Shown here one piece after another: positions 52,167 through 61,261 of a stretch of 64,000 nt of DNA. The DNA is taken from positions 84,226 through 148,225 of the forward strand of contig NZ_WHNQ01000020.1 in the NCBI RefSeq assembly GCF_009362785.1, in the 5' to 3' direction. The DNA is from Paraburkholderia atlantica. GTDB taxonomy: Bacteria > Pseudomonadota > Gammaproteobacteria > Burkholderiales > Burkholderiaceae. Under the pieces are notes generated by a model, which had not been told where the DNA came from, did no database searches, and worked only from the letters and a program-made list of their open reading frames with translations. Made by a program: the position numbers and the translations under genes. Each line of letters opens with the position of its first letter. Position 1 is the first letter of the stretch.

Positions 52167-53390
52167 ATGAGTAGCACCACCCTGCACGAATCTCCTTCCA
52201 CCAGCCGTCTGCGCGACGCGCTCGCCGCACTGCCCGCGCTGGCCGCGGAAATCGGCGTCGACGCGGCTCAACGCGAAGTCCGCCGTGAGTTGCCGTTCGC
52301 GGCCTTCGATGCGTTTCGGCGCTCCGGCCTCGGCGCCCTGCGCATTCCCGCGGAGCGCGGCGGGCTGGGCGGCTCGCTCGAAGACGCCATCCACGTGGTC
52401 ACGACGCTGGCCGCATCGGAATCGAACGTCGCGCATGCGCTGCGCGTGCATTTCGATGTCGTGGAATCGATGCGGCTCGCGCCGCACACACCGTTTCACG
52501 ACCGCCAGATCCGCCGCATCATTGAAGGTGCCCTGTATGGCGGCGCGTCGGGCGAACAGGGCACCGCTCGCGCGGGCGAAATTGAGACCGTGCTGCGCCG
52601 CGAGGGCGATCACTTCCGCGTGTCGGGCAAGAAGTACTACACCACCGGCACCGCCTATGCGGACTTCGTGCGCACCAATCTCGTGGACGAGCACGGTAAC
52701 GGCGTGACGGCGATCATCCCGGTGCGCGCCGAGGGCCTGGCCGTGCTCGACGACTGGGACGGCATGGGGCAGCGCATGACGGCGAGCGGAAGCGTCGTGT
52801 TCGAAGACGTCCGGGTCGATGCGACCGAAGTCATCAACAAGGGCTACTCATCGCTGATCGGACGGCATGGCGGCGCGTATCGTCAGCTGCATCTGGTTGC
52901 CGTGGCGGCCGGTATTGTGCGCAATATCCTCGCCGACGCCCGGTCGTATGTGACCGCGCATGGGCGCCCCGTGCTGCATTCCACTGCGTCCTCCGCGCGA
53001 GAGGATGTGTTCATCCAGCAGGTGGTGGGCGAGCTTTCGGCACTGAGCCACACCATCGATGTGCTCGTGAGCGAAAACGCGCGCACGCTCGGGCGCTCGT
53101 CTGACGCTATCCTGCACGCCGACCCGGCGGCGGACGAACTCGTGCTGGAAAGCGCACTCGCAACTGCGCGCACGCAGATCGTTGTCGGGCGGCTTGCACT
53201 GCAGGCGGGAGAGCGCCTATTCGATGCGGGAGGCGCTTCGGCGACTTCGCGAAAATATAATTTCGACCGCCACTGGCGTAACCTCCGCACCATTTTCAGC
53301 CACAACCCGCTGAATCATAAGGCCAAAGTCGTTGGCGACTATGTCCTTAACGGCGTCAAGACACACTTGGTCGAAGGGCGGACTTTCTAG
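52167..53390 (+). CDS. SfnB/DszC-type sulfur oxidoreductase
   Basis: Protein of 407 aa: GLGALRIPAERGGLGGSLED, KKYYTTGTAYADFVRTNLVD, DGMGQRMTASGSVVFEDVRV and a C-terminal RHWRNLRTIFSHNPLNHKAK, a variant of the RHWRNARTHTLHDP motif seen in the copies at 5 and 13549. The ATG at 52167 follows GGAACG; a TTG at 52161 overlaps the previous stop. Last gene of the operon. Probably oxidises the sulfur or a C-S compound before or after the LLM steps. Confidence 0.86.
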   Translation: MSSTTLHESPSTSRLRDALAALPALAAEIGVDAAQREVRRELPFAAFDAFRRSGLGALRIPAERGGLGGSLEDAIHVVTTLAASESNVAHALRVHFDVVESMRLAPHTPFHDRQIRRIIEGALYGGASGEQGTARAGEIETVLRREGDHFRVSGKKYYTTGTAYADFVRTNLVDEHGNGVTAIIPVRAEGLAVLDDWDGMGQRMTASGSVVFEDVRVDATEVINKGYSSLIGRHGGAYRQLHLVAVAAGIVRNILADARSYVTAHGRPVLHSTASSAREDVFIQQVVGELSALSHTIDVLVSENARTLGRSSDAILHADPAADELVLESALATARTQIVVGRLALQAGERLFDAGGASATSRKYNFDRHWRNLRTIFSHNPLNHKAKVVGDYVLNGVKTHLVEGRTF

Positions 53391-53479
53391 CCATCGACGC
53401 GCAATCCGGCTCGCGGCTGTTTGCGCGCGAGCGCGGGATTCACGCGCGTCTCCAGTCGATGTCGGCAGGCACGCAGTCT

Positions 53480-54850
53480 TCAGGCGCGTCGCGCCCGCGC
53501 CGCCGGGTGGTCGTCGGGAAGACGAGCCTGCCCCGAACCGTAGATCTTTTCACGCAGCGTGCCGGGGGCATAGTCTTGCTTGTAGACGCCACGGCGTTGC
53601 AATTCAGGCACCACCAGGTCGACGAAATCCTGGAAGCTTTCATGGGCCACGGCATAACCCAGGTTGAATCCATCGATGCCGGTGTCATCGACCCATTCCT
53701 GCATCTGGTCTGCAATGGTGGTGGGCGAGCCAACCAGCAGGTTGGCGCTGCCGCCGCCGATGGCCACGCGGGCCAGGATTTCGCGGAACGTCCAGACTTT
53801 GTCTGGGTCCGCGCGGGTGTAGTTGTTGATCGCCGACTGCATGTGGTTGGAGTCCACATACTGGATCGGATCATCGAGGCCGTACTTGGCGAGGTCGATG
53901 CCGGTCCAGCGCGAGAAAAGCGCAGCCGCCCCTTCCGCGCTGGTGTATTGCAGGTAATCCTGGTACTTGGCCTGGGCCTGCTCGTCGGTCTCGGCGGGGA
54001 TGGCCGTCAGTGACAGGAATACCTTGATACTGTCCGCAGGACGCCCTGCCTGCACGGCGCGCTGGCGTATGTCATCTACTGCGTTCTTGACCACTTTTTT
54101 GCTGGGAGCCGAGATAAACACGCATTCGGCGTGACGGGCCGCGAATGTTTTGCCGCGCTCCGAAGTGCCGGCCTGGAACAGCAGCGGGGTACGCTGCGGC
54201 GAGGGCTCGCAGATGTGGATGCCTTCGCTACGGAAGAACTCGCCCTCGTGCTCTACCTTGTGAATGCGCGCCGGGTCGGCAAATACACCCTGTTCTCGAT
54301 CGCGCAAAACGGCACCGTCTTCCCAACTGCCTTCCCAGTATTGGTAGACCAGTGACATGTATTCGTCGGCTACATCGTAACGATCATCATGGGCACGGGC
54401 AGCCTGGCCATTGAGGGCCTTGGTGCCGCTGTCGCCAAAGCTGGTGACAATGTTCCAGCCGGCTCTCCCACCCGTGATGTGGTCCAACGTGCTCATGCGG
54501 CGCGCGAACATGTAGGGCGACTCGTAGCTGACGCTGCTGGTAATGCCAAAGCCCAGGTGCGTGGTCACATGCGCCATGGCCGACACCAGCAGCAGCGGAT
54601 CCAGCCGGGGGAACTGCACTCCGTGACGGATGGCCGTGTCGGCGCTGCCTCGGTACACGTCATAGAGGCTGATTCCATCAGCCAGAAAGAGCGCGTCGAA
54701 TTTGCCCTTCTCGGCGATCTGTGCGAGGTCGGTCCAGTAGGACAACTGGTTGTATTCCAGCGAACGATCGCGAGGGTGGCGCCAAAGGCCCATGGAAAGA
54801 TGCGATGGCGCTGCCAGAGAGAACGCGTTGAGTCGGATTTCTTTGCTCAT
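53480..54850 (-). CDS. NtaA/SnaA/DszA-family FMN-dependent monooxygenase
   Basis: Protein of 456 aa: EIRLNAFSLAAPSHLSMGLW, ALFLADGISLYDVYRGSADT, ITGGRAGWNIVTSFGDSGTK, SPQRTPLLFQAGTSERGKTF and GIDGFNLGYAVAHESFQDFV. Convergent with the SfnB-type gene at 52167 and divergent from the second oligopeptide-type importer. Its DNA looks somewhat less GC-skewed at third positions than its neighbours, hinting at separate acquisition with 55299-60467; this was judged by eye only. Confidence 0.87.
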   Translation of the reverse strand: MSKEIRLNAFSLAAPSHLSMGLWRHPRDRSLEYNQLSYWTDLAQIAEKGKFDALFLADGISLYDVYRGSADTAIRHGVQFPRLDPLLLVSAMAHVTTHLGFGITSSVSYESPYMFARRMSTLDHITGGRAGWNIVTSFGDSGTKALNGQAARAHDDRYDVADEYMSLVYQYWEGSWEDGAVLRDREQGVFADPARIHKVEHEGEFFRSEGIHICEPSPQRTPLLFQAGTSERGKTFAARHAECVFISAPSKKVVKNAVDDIRQRAVQAGRPADSIKVFLSLTAIPAETDEQAQAKYQDYLQYTSAEGAAALFSRWTGIDLAKYGLDDPIQYVDSNHMQSAINNYTRADPDKVWTFREILARVAIGGGSANLLVGSPTTIADQMQEWVDDTGIDGFNLGYAVAHESFQDFVDLVVPELQRRGVYKQDYAPGTLREKIYGSGQARLPDDHPAARARRA

Positions 54851-55298
54851 TTTTCGACCGTCTGGGGTGGCATGGATGTGTGGGCTGCGGTAGCCGCCGG
54901 GCATGATTTCAGGTCATCACATCATCGTGCGCCCGGCCGTGTTCCGCCAGCCAGCATTTCAGACTGGGGTGAAAGCCCATGATCTCGGCGCGGCGCGCCA
55001 TCGTCAAGCGACGAATACTGAAAATGCGAGGGCCATGATAAGTAGCGAAGGAGGTTGGGCTAAATATGTTTTTCACCTTGCCATATGCCGACATAAACCA
55101 TTTGCATATGCGAAATTAATGTTTGCCGTGTGCTTCGCTTGCTTATGACAATGCCGAGCTGTCAAGCAAGAGGTATTCATGTCGGCAGTGCTTAAGAACC
55201 TGCGGTTCATGCCTCTTCACCTGTCCTTATTGGATCATGAAGTGCACCCATCTTATCCCTTGGTTGCACGCCAACGAGTTCTGTCGAGGAGATAGGCT
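54851..55298. promoter_or_regulatory. Divergent region between LLM monooxygenase and second peptide importer
   Basis: 448 bases with no supported gene. The middle (about 55050-55150) is AT-rich and holds ATATGTTT (55064-55071), CATATGC repeats (55081-55087 and 55104-55110) and likely promoters for both directions. The binding-protein gene at 55299 has GAGGAG upstream of its ATG. Confidence 0.45.
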
Positions 55299-56948
55299 AT
55301 GAAGCAGAAGCGGAGCGTTTGTGCCTCAGCTATGGTTGTTGCATTGTCCCTGATCGTGGGTGGCTGCGAACAGGCGACCGGCTCCCGGACTGGCGGCAAC
55401 AATACTGCTCCGGTCGCCGGCGGCACATTGAAGTTTGGCCTCTCGGTGGAACCACCTTGCCTCGACCCGGCGTACACAGGCACGATCATTAACTATACAG
55501 TCTCGCGCAATGTTATCGACTCGCTTCTCTATCTCGAGGCCGATGGCACGCTCACGCCGTGGCTTGCGGAATCTTACAAAGTCTCCGACGACCATCTGAC
55601 CTACACCTTCAAGATTCGCCAGGGCGTATCGTTTAGCAACGGGGTCGCGTTCAACGCCAAGGCGGCCAAGGCGAACCTCGACTTCGACCTCGATCCAGCC
55701 AACGCGACCAATGCGCTAGGCATTCTGAACAGCATCAAGTCAGTCGAGGCACCCGACGACGCCACGCTCGTGCTGCATCTTAAGCGGGTCGACGCCGGTT
55801 TGCTCCAGTCCCTGTCCAGCGTGCGTGCTGGTTTCATCGAGCCGAGCAAGCTCGCGCTCAAGGATAAGCTCTGCCAGGACGCCAAAAACATCATTGGCAC
55901 TGGTCCCTTCATCTTCGAGAATTACCGCCCGGGTCAGAATATAACCCTGGTCCGGAACAAGAATTACAACTGGCCGAAGTCTGGGGAGAAACACAGGGGG
56001 CCTGCGTATCTCGACAAGATCGTTTACTCGTTCCTGCCCGACATTTCCTCGCGTACGAACGCGCTGCAGTCCAACCAGGTTGATGCGATCGACTCGGTCC
56101 AGTCCTACGATGTGCCGCTCTTTGCCGGTGACAAGGACTTCCAGCACATCGTCGGCTACGACACCAGCACCTCCTTCGGCTTCAACCTCAACGCTGGCAA
56201 AGCCCCGCTGGACGACATCAACGTCCGCAGAGCCCTTCGCGACGGCTTTGATGCCGACACCATCGTGACCTCGCTCTACAAAGGCACGCGCACCCGCGCC
56301 TGGAGCTGGGTCGGCTCCGACAGTCCTTACTACGACACATCCCTGAAAGGTTCGTGGGGCAACAAAATTGACGAGGCCAACAAGCTTCTCGACGCGTCGG
56401 GCTGGACCACACGCGACAGCGAAGGCTACCGCACCAAGGATGGCAAGCGCCTGACTGTCAACGTGGAGTACATCGCCGAGGCCGTCCGCGACCAGCGCGA
56501 CACACTCATCCAATCGGTGGCCGCCGCCCTGAAGAAGAATATCGGCCTCGACCTCGAATTGCACACCCCGGCGTCCGGCCCGTTCTACGACGAACTCGGC
56601 AAGGGGGATTACGGCATCTACCCGAACATCTGGACCCGCGCCGACTATGGAAACAACATCACAACCTATATCGTGAACTGGCTTTACCGCTACACCGTCA
56701 AGAACTTGCCTGCCGACGTGGCTGACGTCGCGAAGCTCGGCCAGGAGGCCACGGCTACCACCGACCACGACGCGCGCAAGAACATCTTGTCGGAGGCGCA
56801 GCGAAAGCTTGTTGATGACTACGCGCTCTTCGTGCCGCTGACTTCCGGGGCATTCCAGCTCGCGGCCACCTCGAAGGTCCACAACATCGGCTTCGAACCC
56901 GAGTCCCTGACAGTCGGCAGCCTGTATAACGTATGGATCGCCAAATGA
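55299..56948 (+). CDS. Oligopeptide-type ABC substrate-binding lipoprotein
   Basis: Protein of 549 aa with a lipoprotein signal: basic MKQKR, hydrophobic core and lipobox IVGGC (C23). SBP_bac_5 fold: GGTLKFGLSVEPPCLDPAYT, YTFKIRQGVSFSNGVAFNAK, GTGPFIFENYRPGQNITLVR and DINVRRALRDGFDADTIVTS. Unlike the one at 43066 it is lipid-anchored. The sequence style recalls actinobacterial relatives, so horizontal origin is possible. First gene of a four-gene operon, ATGA-linked to the permease. Confidence 0.87.
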   Translation: MKQKRSVCASAMVVALSLIVGGCEQATGSRTGGNNTAPVAGGTLKFGLSVEPPCLDPAYTGTIINYTVSRNVIDSLLYLEADGTLTPWLAESYKVSDDHLTYTFKIRQGVSFSNGVAFNAKAAKANLDFDLDPANATNALGILNSIKSVEAPDDATLVLHLKRVDAGLLQSLSSVRAGFIEPSKLALKDKLCQDAKNIIGTGPFIFENYRPGQNITLVRNKNYNWPKSGEKHRGPAYLDKIVYSFLPDISSRTNALQSNQVDAIDSVQSYDVPLFAGDKDFQHIVGYDTSTSFGFNLNAGKAPLDDINVRRALRDGFDADTIVTSLYKGTRTRAWSWVGSDSPYYDTSLKGSWGNKIDEANKLLDASGWTTRDSEGYRTKDGKRLTVNVEYIAEAVRDQRDTLIQSVAAALKKNIGLDLELHTPASGPFYDELGKGDYGIYPNIWTRADYGNNITTYIVNWLYRYTVKNLPADVADVAKLGQEATATTDHDARKNILSEAQRKLVDDYALFVPLTSGAFQLAATSKVHNIGFEPESLTVGSLYNVWIAK

Positions 56949-57895
56949 CCGGCAGCGTGGCAACGCACCCCACCCAGCGAGGTGCCATTTTCCGACGCCT
57001 CGCAGGAGCCGTGGTGGTGCTATGGGCAGCGGTGACCCTCACTTTCATTTCGCTCCAGCTTATTCCGGGCGACATCGCTGCCATCATGGCTGGCCAAAAC
57101 AGTTACGAAGGGCTTGAGGATGCGATCCGAAAGGAGTGGCAACTCGACCAGCCATGGTACGTGCAGTACGTCCACTACGTTGCCCGGCTCTTTGTCGGTG
57201 ATTTCGGTCGCTCCTACGTCAAACGAGAAGACGTCAGTGTCATCCTTGGCGAGTCGATCGGTCCGACGATCCAACTGGCCCTGACCGCCGGTCTCATCGC
57301 CGTCGTCGCGGCAATAGCGGTCTCCCTGCTGACCGCGGGTCGCAATCGGGCGCTGCGCTCTTTCTTCATCGGCCTGGAGCTGCTCGTCAACTCGATCCCG
57401 GTTTTCTGGTCGGGACTGGTGCTCCTCGTCGCCTTTTCGGTGAAGATCCATCTCTTCCCCATCTCTGGCGCCGATGGCCTGTCCTCGCTGGTGCTCCCGG
57501 CGATCGTCCTGGCCCTGCCGACCTTCGGGCTGCTGAGCCCTGTCTTGCGCGAGGCGATGGAGCGCGCCCTCGATCAGCCCTTTTCACTCACCGCGCTGTC
57601 GCGTGGCATCGGCCCGCTGCGCCTGCGCACCCACCACGCGCTACGTCATGGCCTGGTCCCGACAATCACGCTTGCCGGATGGCTGATAGGTCAGCTCCTC
57701 GGCGGTACGGTCGTCACGGAGACGGTATTCAGCCGCCCCGGACTCGGGACGACCACCCTTCAGGCGGTGCTCGGCAAGGACGTCCCAGTGGTCTTCGCCG
57801 TTGTCCTCATCGTCGCTCTGGTGTACGTCGTCACCTCGACACTCGTCGATCTCTCGTACGCAATCATCGATCCAAGAACGAAGGGAACCTCATGA
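56945..57895 (+). CDS. Oligopeptide-type ABC permease (DppB-like)
   Basis: Protein of 316 aa, six membrane helices: FRRLAGAVVVLWAAVTLTFI, IRKEWQLDQPWYVQYVHYVA, GRSYVKREDVSVIL and TVVTETVFSRPGLGTTTLQA. The expected EAA loop is present (SLTALSRGIGPLRLRTHHAL). ATG at 56945 overlaps the lipoprotein stop. Confidence 0.88.
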   Translation: MTGSVATHPTQRGAIFRRLAGAVVVLWAAVTLTFISLQLIPGDIAAIMAGQNSYEGLEDAIRKEWQLDQPWYVQYVHYVARLFVGDFGRSYVKREDVSVILGESIGPTIQLALTAGLIAVVAAIAVSLLTAGRNRALRSFFIGLELLVNSIPVFWSGLVLLVAFSVKIHLFPISGADGLSSLVLPAIVLALPTFGLLSPVLREAMERALDQPFSLTALSRGIGPLRLRTHHALRHGLVPTITLAGWLIGQLLGGTVVTETVFSRPGLGTTTLQAVLGKDVPVVFAVVLIVALVYVVTSTLVDLSYAIIDPRTKGTS

Positions 57896-58803
57896 GCTTG
57901 AAGAAGAGCGCCGAAGCACTCGACTGCGCCATTCCCGCAAACTATGCTGAGGCGGCAAGGTCGTCGCATGACGTCCAACGCGCCCGACAGGAGCGCCGAA
58001 TCCCACCGGTCACTGTCATCATTGCCCTCGCCTACGTCCTCGTGCTCCTGATCGCGGCCTTCACTCCCGGCCTGCTGGGTGCCGGGGACGCGACTGCCTC
58101 CTCCCCCGAGCACGCCCTCGAAGTGCCGTCGGCCGAGCACTGGTTCGGCACGGACCAACTCGGCCGCGACGTCTACAGCCGGGTCGTGGTCGGTACCAGG
58201 TGGTCGCTCAGCATAGCCCTGTCAGCCATGGTCATCGGTGTGGCTGGCGGTACTGTGCTCGGTCTGGTTGCCGGGCTGGCCCGCGGTTTGCTCGACGAGA
58301 TTCTGAGTCGTGTTTTTGACCTGCTCTCATCCTTCCCCGGTGTTCTGCTGGCGTTGTTCATCGCGGTGCTGTGGGGCCGCGGTCCGCTCGGCACCGCGGT
58401 GGCCATCGGTGTGTCGAGCATTCCTAAGTTCGGCCGCATCATCCGCGGACGCACGAAACAGGTGGCGAACTCGGACTACGTCACCCATGCGGTGCTCTTT
58501 GGCCACAGCCAGACCCGCAACGTCTTCCGTCATGTGCTCCCGAACGTGATCGGCTCCGTCGGGCTCGTGGCCGCGCTGGACATCGGTACCGCGATCCTTG
58601 CCGTATCGGCGTTGAGTTTTCTTCAAATGGGCCCGCAGCCGCCCACCCCGGAGTGGGGTGTCATGGTCGCCGAAGGCCGCAACGTCTTGCGCATCGCCAC
58701 CTGGCCCAGCCTCTTCCCCGGCAGTGCCATCGTGCTGGCCGTGGTCGCCTTCGCGATCCTTGGCCACTACGTCCAGGCTCGTTTCGAAGGAAGGCTGCGA
58801 TGA
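57892..58803 (+). CDS. Oligopeptide-type ABC permease (DppC-like)
   Basis: Protein of 303 aa: long cytoplasmic N-terminus (about 45 residues), then HWFGTDQLGRDVYSRVVVGT, RWSLSIALSAMVIGVAGGTV and ALSFLQMGPQPPTPEWGVMV. The last motif replaces the usual FLGLGVQPP with FLQMGPQPP. ATGA overlaps at both ends. Confidence 0.88.
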   Translation: MSLKKSAEALDCAIPANYAEAARSSHDVQRARQERRIPPVTVIIALAYVLVLLIAAFTPGLLGAGDATASSPEHALEVPSAEHWFGTDQLGRDVYSRVVVGTRWSLSIALSAMVIGVAGGTVLGLVAGLARGLLDEILSRVFDLLSSFPGVLLALFIAVLWGRGPLGTAVAIGVSSIPKFGRIIRGRTKQVANSDYVTHAVLFGHSQTRNVFRHVLPNVIGSVGLVAALDIGTAILAVSALSFLQMGPQPPTPEWGVMVAEGRNVLRIATWPSLFPGSAIVLAVVAFAILGHYVQARFEGRLR

Positions 58804-60467
58804 GCGTCGAGACGAACGATGTGCTCGTCAAGGTCGAGAACCTCCGGATCGGCCTGCCCGGCGCCGACGCGATCGTCTCCAAAGGTGTTTCCTTCGAGTT
58901 GCGCCCTGGACGTTGCCTCGCCCTGGTTGGCGAGTCTGGTTCGGGCAAGAGCCTCACCGCCCGCAGCCTGGTCGGCCTGGCCGGAGAAGGACTCGTCGTC
59001 CGGGCGGACACGTTTGAGATCGGTGGCGAGAACGCGCTGGGCTTCTCCCGCGAGGACTGGCAACGGATCCGCGGCAAGGAGATCGGGCTCGTCCTCCAGG
59101 ACGCCCTGACCAGCCTCGATCCGCTGCGTACTTTGCGCCGCGAGATCACCGAGACCCTGGAGGCTCACAAGATCGGCACCCGTGCCGAGCGGGCGTCCAA
59201 AGCCGTCGCGCTGCTCAAGGCCGTAGGCATTCGCGACGCCGAGCATCGGGTCGATTCCTACTCACACCAGCTTTCCGGCGGGCAGCGCCAGCGTGCCCTG
59301 ATCGCCTCGGCCATATCCGCTGACGCGAAGGTGATCATCGCCGACGAGCCGACCACAGCCCTCGACGTCACGGTGCAAAAGCGCATCCTCAGCGTCCTCC
59401 AGCGGCGCCGCGACGACGGCGCCGCGTTGCTGCTGATCAGTCACGACCTGGCGATGGTCTCCGGGATCGCCGACGACGTCCTGATCCTGAAAGATGGTGT
59501 TGTCGTGGAGCGCGGCCCGATCGGCACTGTGCTCAGGTACCCTGAGCACCCGTACACGCGGCAGCTTCTGGCGGCGATCCCGGCCAGATCGTCGCGTGGC
59601 TACTATCTGTCCCAGTTCGCTGCGTCCCCGCAAGCCGGGCACGGCCTTAAGCGTATCGCCGCCCCAGTCCACACGCCCAGTACGGATGAACTGGTCCTCG
59701 AAGTGCGCAACCTGGCCAAGGTCTATGGGGGCGCGAAGGCGATCCGTCGCGGTGCGGGATTCACGGCGGTCTCGGATGTCAGCTTCCAGGTCCGTCGAGG
59801 TGAGACGCTCGGCATCGTGGGGGAGTCGGGATCAGGAAAGTCGACGATTCTGAAGATCGTTCTCGGTTTGCTGGCGCCAACCACCGGCGAGGTGCTGCTC
59901 AATGGCGAGCCGTGGAGTTCACTCAAGGAGGTCGACCGCCGGCCCCATCGGGCATATGCCCAGCTCATCTCCCAGGATCCCCTCAGTTCCTTCGACCCCC
60001 GCTCTCCGGTCGGACGGCTGATCGAAGAGCCGCTGCTGAACTCGGTTCCGAACGCAGTGGATCGGCAGCGACGCGTGCTGGAGGTGCTCGACCAGGTGCA
60101 CCTACCCCGCTCCGTGTTGGAGCGCAACCCGCGCAGCATGTCGGGCGGCCAGCGTCAGCGAGTCGCGATCGCTCGCGCGTTGGCACCCACGCCATCCCTT
60201 ATCGTCTGCGACGAACCGGTCTCCGCGTTAGATGTCGTCGTGCAAGCACAGGTGCTCGACCTTCTCGTCGAGCTCCGCGCCGAGCATGGTACGACAATCC
60301 TTTTTGTTTCCCACGACCTCGGTGTGGTTCACCATGTGGCCGATAGGGTTGTCGTCCTCAAGGATGGGCGAATCGTGGAAGAAGGCGAGACAGAGACCGT
60401 CTTCCGATCACCGCGGGACACCTACACCCAGGAACTGATCGGCTCCATCGCAAAGATCGCTTCGTGA
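58800..60467 (+). CDS. Fused double ABC ATPase of the oligopeptide type (DppD-DppF fusion)
   Basis: Protein of 555 aa with two complete ABC modules. Module 1: Walker A GESGSGKSL (44-52), signature LSGGQRQRALIASAI, Walker B VIIADEPTTALD. Module 2: Walker A GESGSGKST (about 341-349), signature MSGGQRQRVAIARAL, Walker B LIVCDEPVSALD. A linker of about 50 residues lies between. The C-terminal Cys-rich segment of separate DppD/DppF proteins is missing in both halves. One polypeptide therefore replaces the two ATPases used by the importer at 43066. Confidence 0.9.
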   Translation: MSVETNDVLVKVENLRIGLPGADAIVSKGVSFELRPGRCLALVGESGSGKSLTARSLVGLAGEGLVVRADTFEIGGENALGFSREDWQRIRGKEIGLVLQDALTSLDPLRTLRREITETLEAHKIGTRAERASKAVALLKAVGIRDAEHRVDSYSHQLSGGQRQRALIASAISADAKVIIADEPTTALDVTVQKRILSVLQRRRDDGAALLLISHDLAMVSGIADDVLILKDGVVVERGPIGTVLRYPEHPYTRQLLAAIPARSSRGYYLSQFAASPQAGHGLKRIAAPVHTPSTDELVLEVRNLAKVYGGAKAIRRGAGFTAVSDVSFQVRRGETLGIVGESGSGKSTILKIVLGLLAPTTGEVLLNGEPWSSLKEVDRRPHRAYAQLISQDPLSSFDPRSPVGRLIEEPLLNSVPNAVDRQRRVLEVLDQVHLPRSVLERNPRSMSGGQRQRVAIARALAPTPSLIVCDEPVSALDVVVQAQVLDLLVELRAEHGTTILFVSHDLGVVHHVADRVVVLKDGRIVEEGETETVFRSPRDTYTQELIGSIAKIAS

Positions 60468-60803
60468 CCTGACGCACGCGCGAGCCGCCTCCATTTTGGC
60501 GGCGAGGACGATGGCGAGGATTAGATCGGGATTTTTAGCGACATGAACTATTCTTTGGCCGCTCATATGCGGGCAAGCCCGATCATCTGATCCGCGTGTT
60601 TGCGCGGGACGAGGTGGTCGTGGACCCGACACCCTGCCGATGACCGTGCCAATCCAACACGCTATCGACTACTGCGCGCACATGTTGGGGTAATCGTTCG
60701 AATCGTGAAAAATCTGGCCGAGATAGCGTGCAAAACGGCTTCACCAAGGCAGCGCGAGCTCGTGGAACTTGCGCTGCCGACGAACTTGCAAGTCGATGAG
60801 CAA
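60468..60803. other. Unassigned stretch after the second peptide importer
   Basis: No gene supported. A short hairpin GCCGCC - TCCATTTT - GGCGGC (60484-60503) follows the ATPase stop and could help termination. The rest looks like scrambled remnant sequence next to identifiable IS and gene fragments. Confidence 0.4.
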
Positions 60804-60873
60804 TCGGAAATCGACGTTCTCGGCATTGATCTCGCGAAACAGATCTTCCAACTCCACGGCGCTGATCGTCTCC
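60804..60873 (+). mobile_element. IS110-type transposase N-terminal fragment
   Basis: Reads SEIDVLGIDLAKQIFQLHGA then DR, the typical start of IS110-family transposases including the first catalytic Asp (GIDLAK). It ends after about 23 codons. No further transposase sequence follows, so it is a small leftover. Confidence 0.55.
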
Positions 60874-60908
60874 GCGCGCACCCTGCGGCTTTTTCCGCGA
60901 GCAGTTCC

Positions 60909-60980
60909 TTCGGCGCCAATATGGGCTGAAAGCGGCCGGACAACGATCTGGGCTTCTTCTGGGACGACGTCTGTGCTCAT
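60909..60980 (-). pseudogene. TauD-type dioxygenase N-terminal fragment
   Basis: The first 24 codons, MSTDVVPEEAQIVVRPLSAH then IGAE, match the N-terminus of the TauD protein at 40299 (MNTAVVSEDAQVVVRPLSAH). Homology stops at 60909, where unrelated sequence overlapping the IS110 fragment begins. Metal-binding parts are missing. Confidence 0.7.
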
Positions 60981-61261
60981 GATGATTTCCGATTAAAAGC
61001 GCAATACGCGGTCCGAAGCGTCGACGATGCGTCCTTGTTGGGAATCGGAGGCGATGAGGCTCGGCGTTCCGTACGCGAGATGGCAAGCTCATCCAGCCTC
61101 CCAGCATAGAAAGCACTGCAGCGAAACGGCACCAACAATCAGTCAGATCGAAAGAAGCGCGACGAAGATTCCCACGAGCCGCATTGCCTCGAAAGCCGCG
61201 GAGTGAAGGGAATGGAACCAGGCGCGACCCGCCGGGTGCTCGGTCCGCGCCACCACCAGGG

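Noticed and set aside
50749..52230. 493-codon open frame on the minus strand
   Set aside because: Antisense to the LLM monooxygenase at 50755-52164, which has full family motifs.
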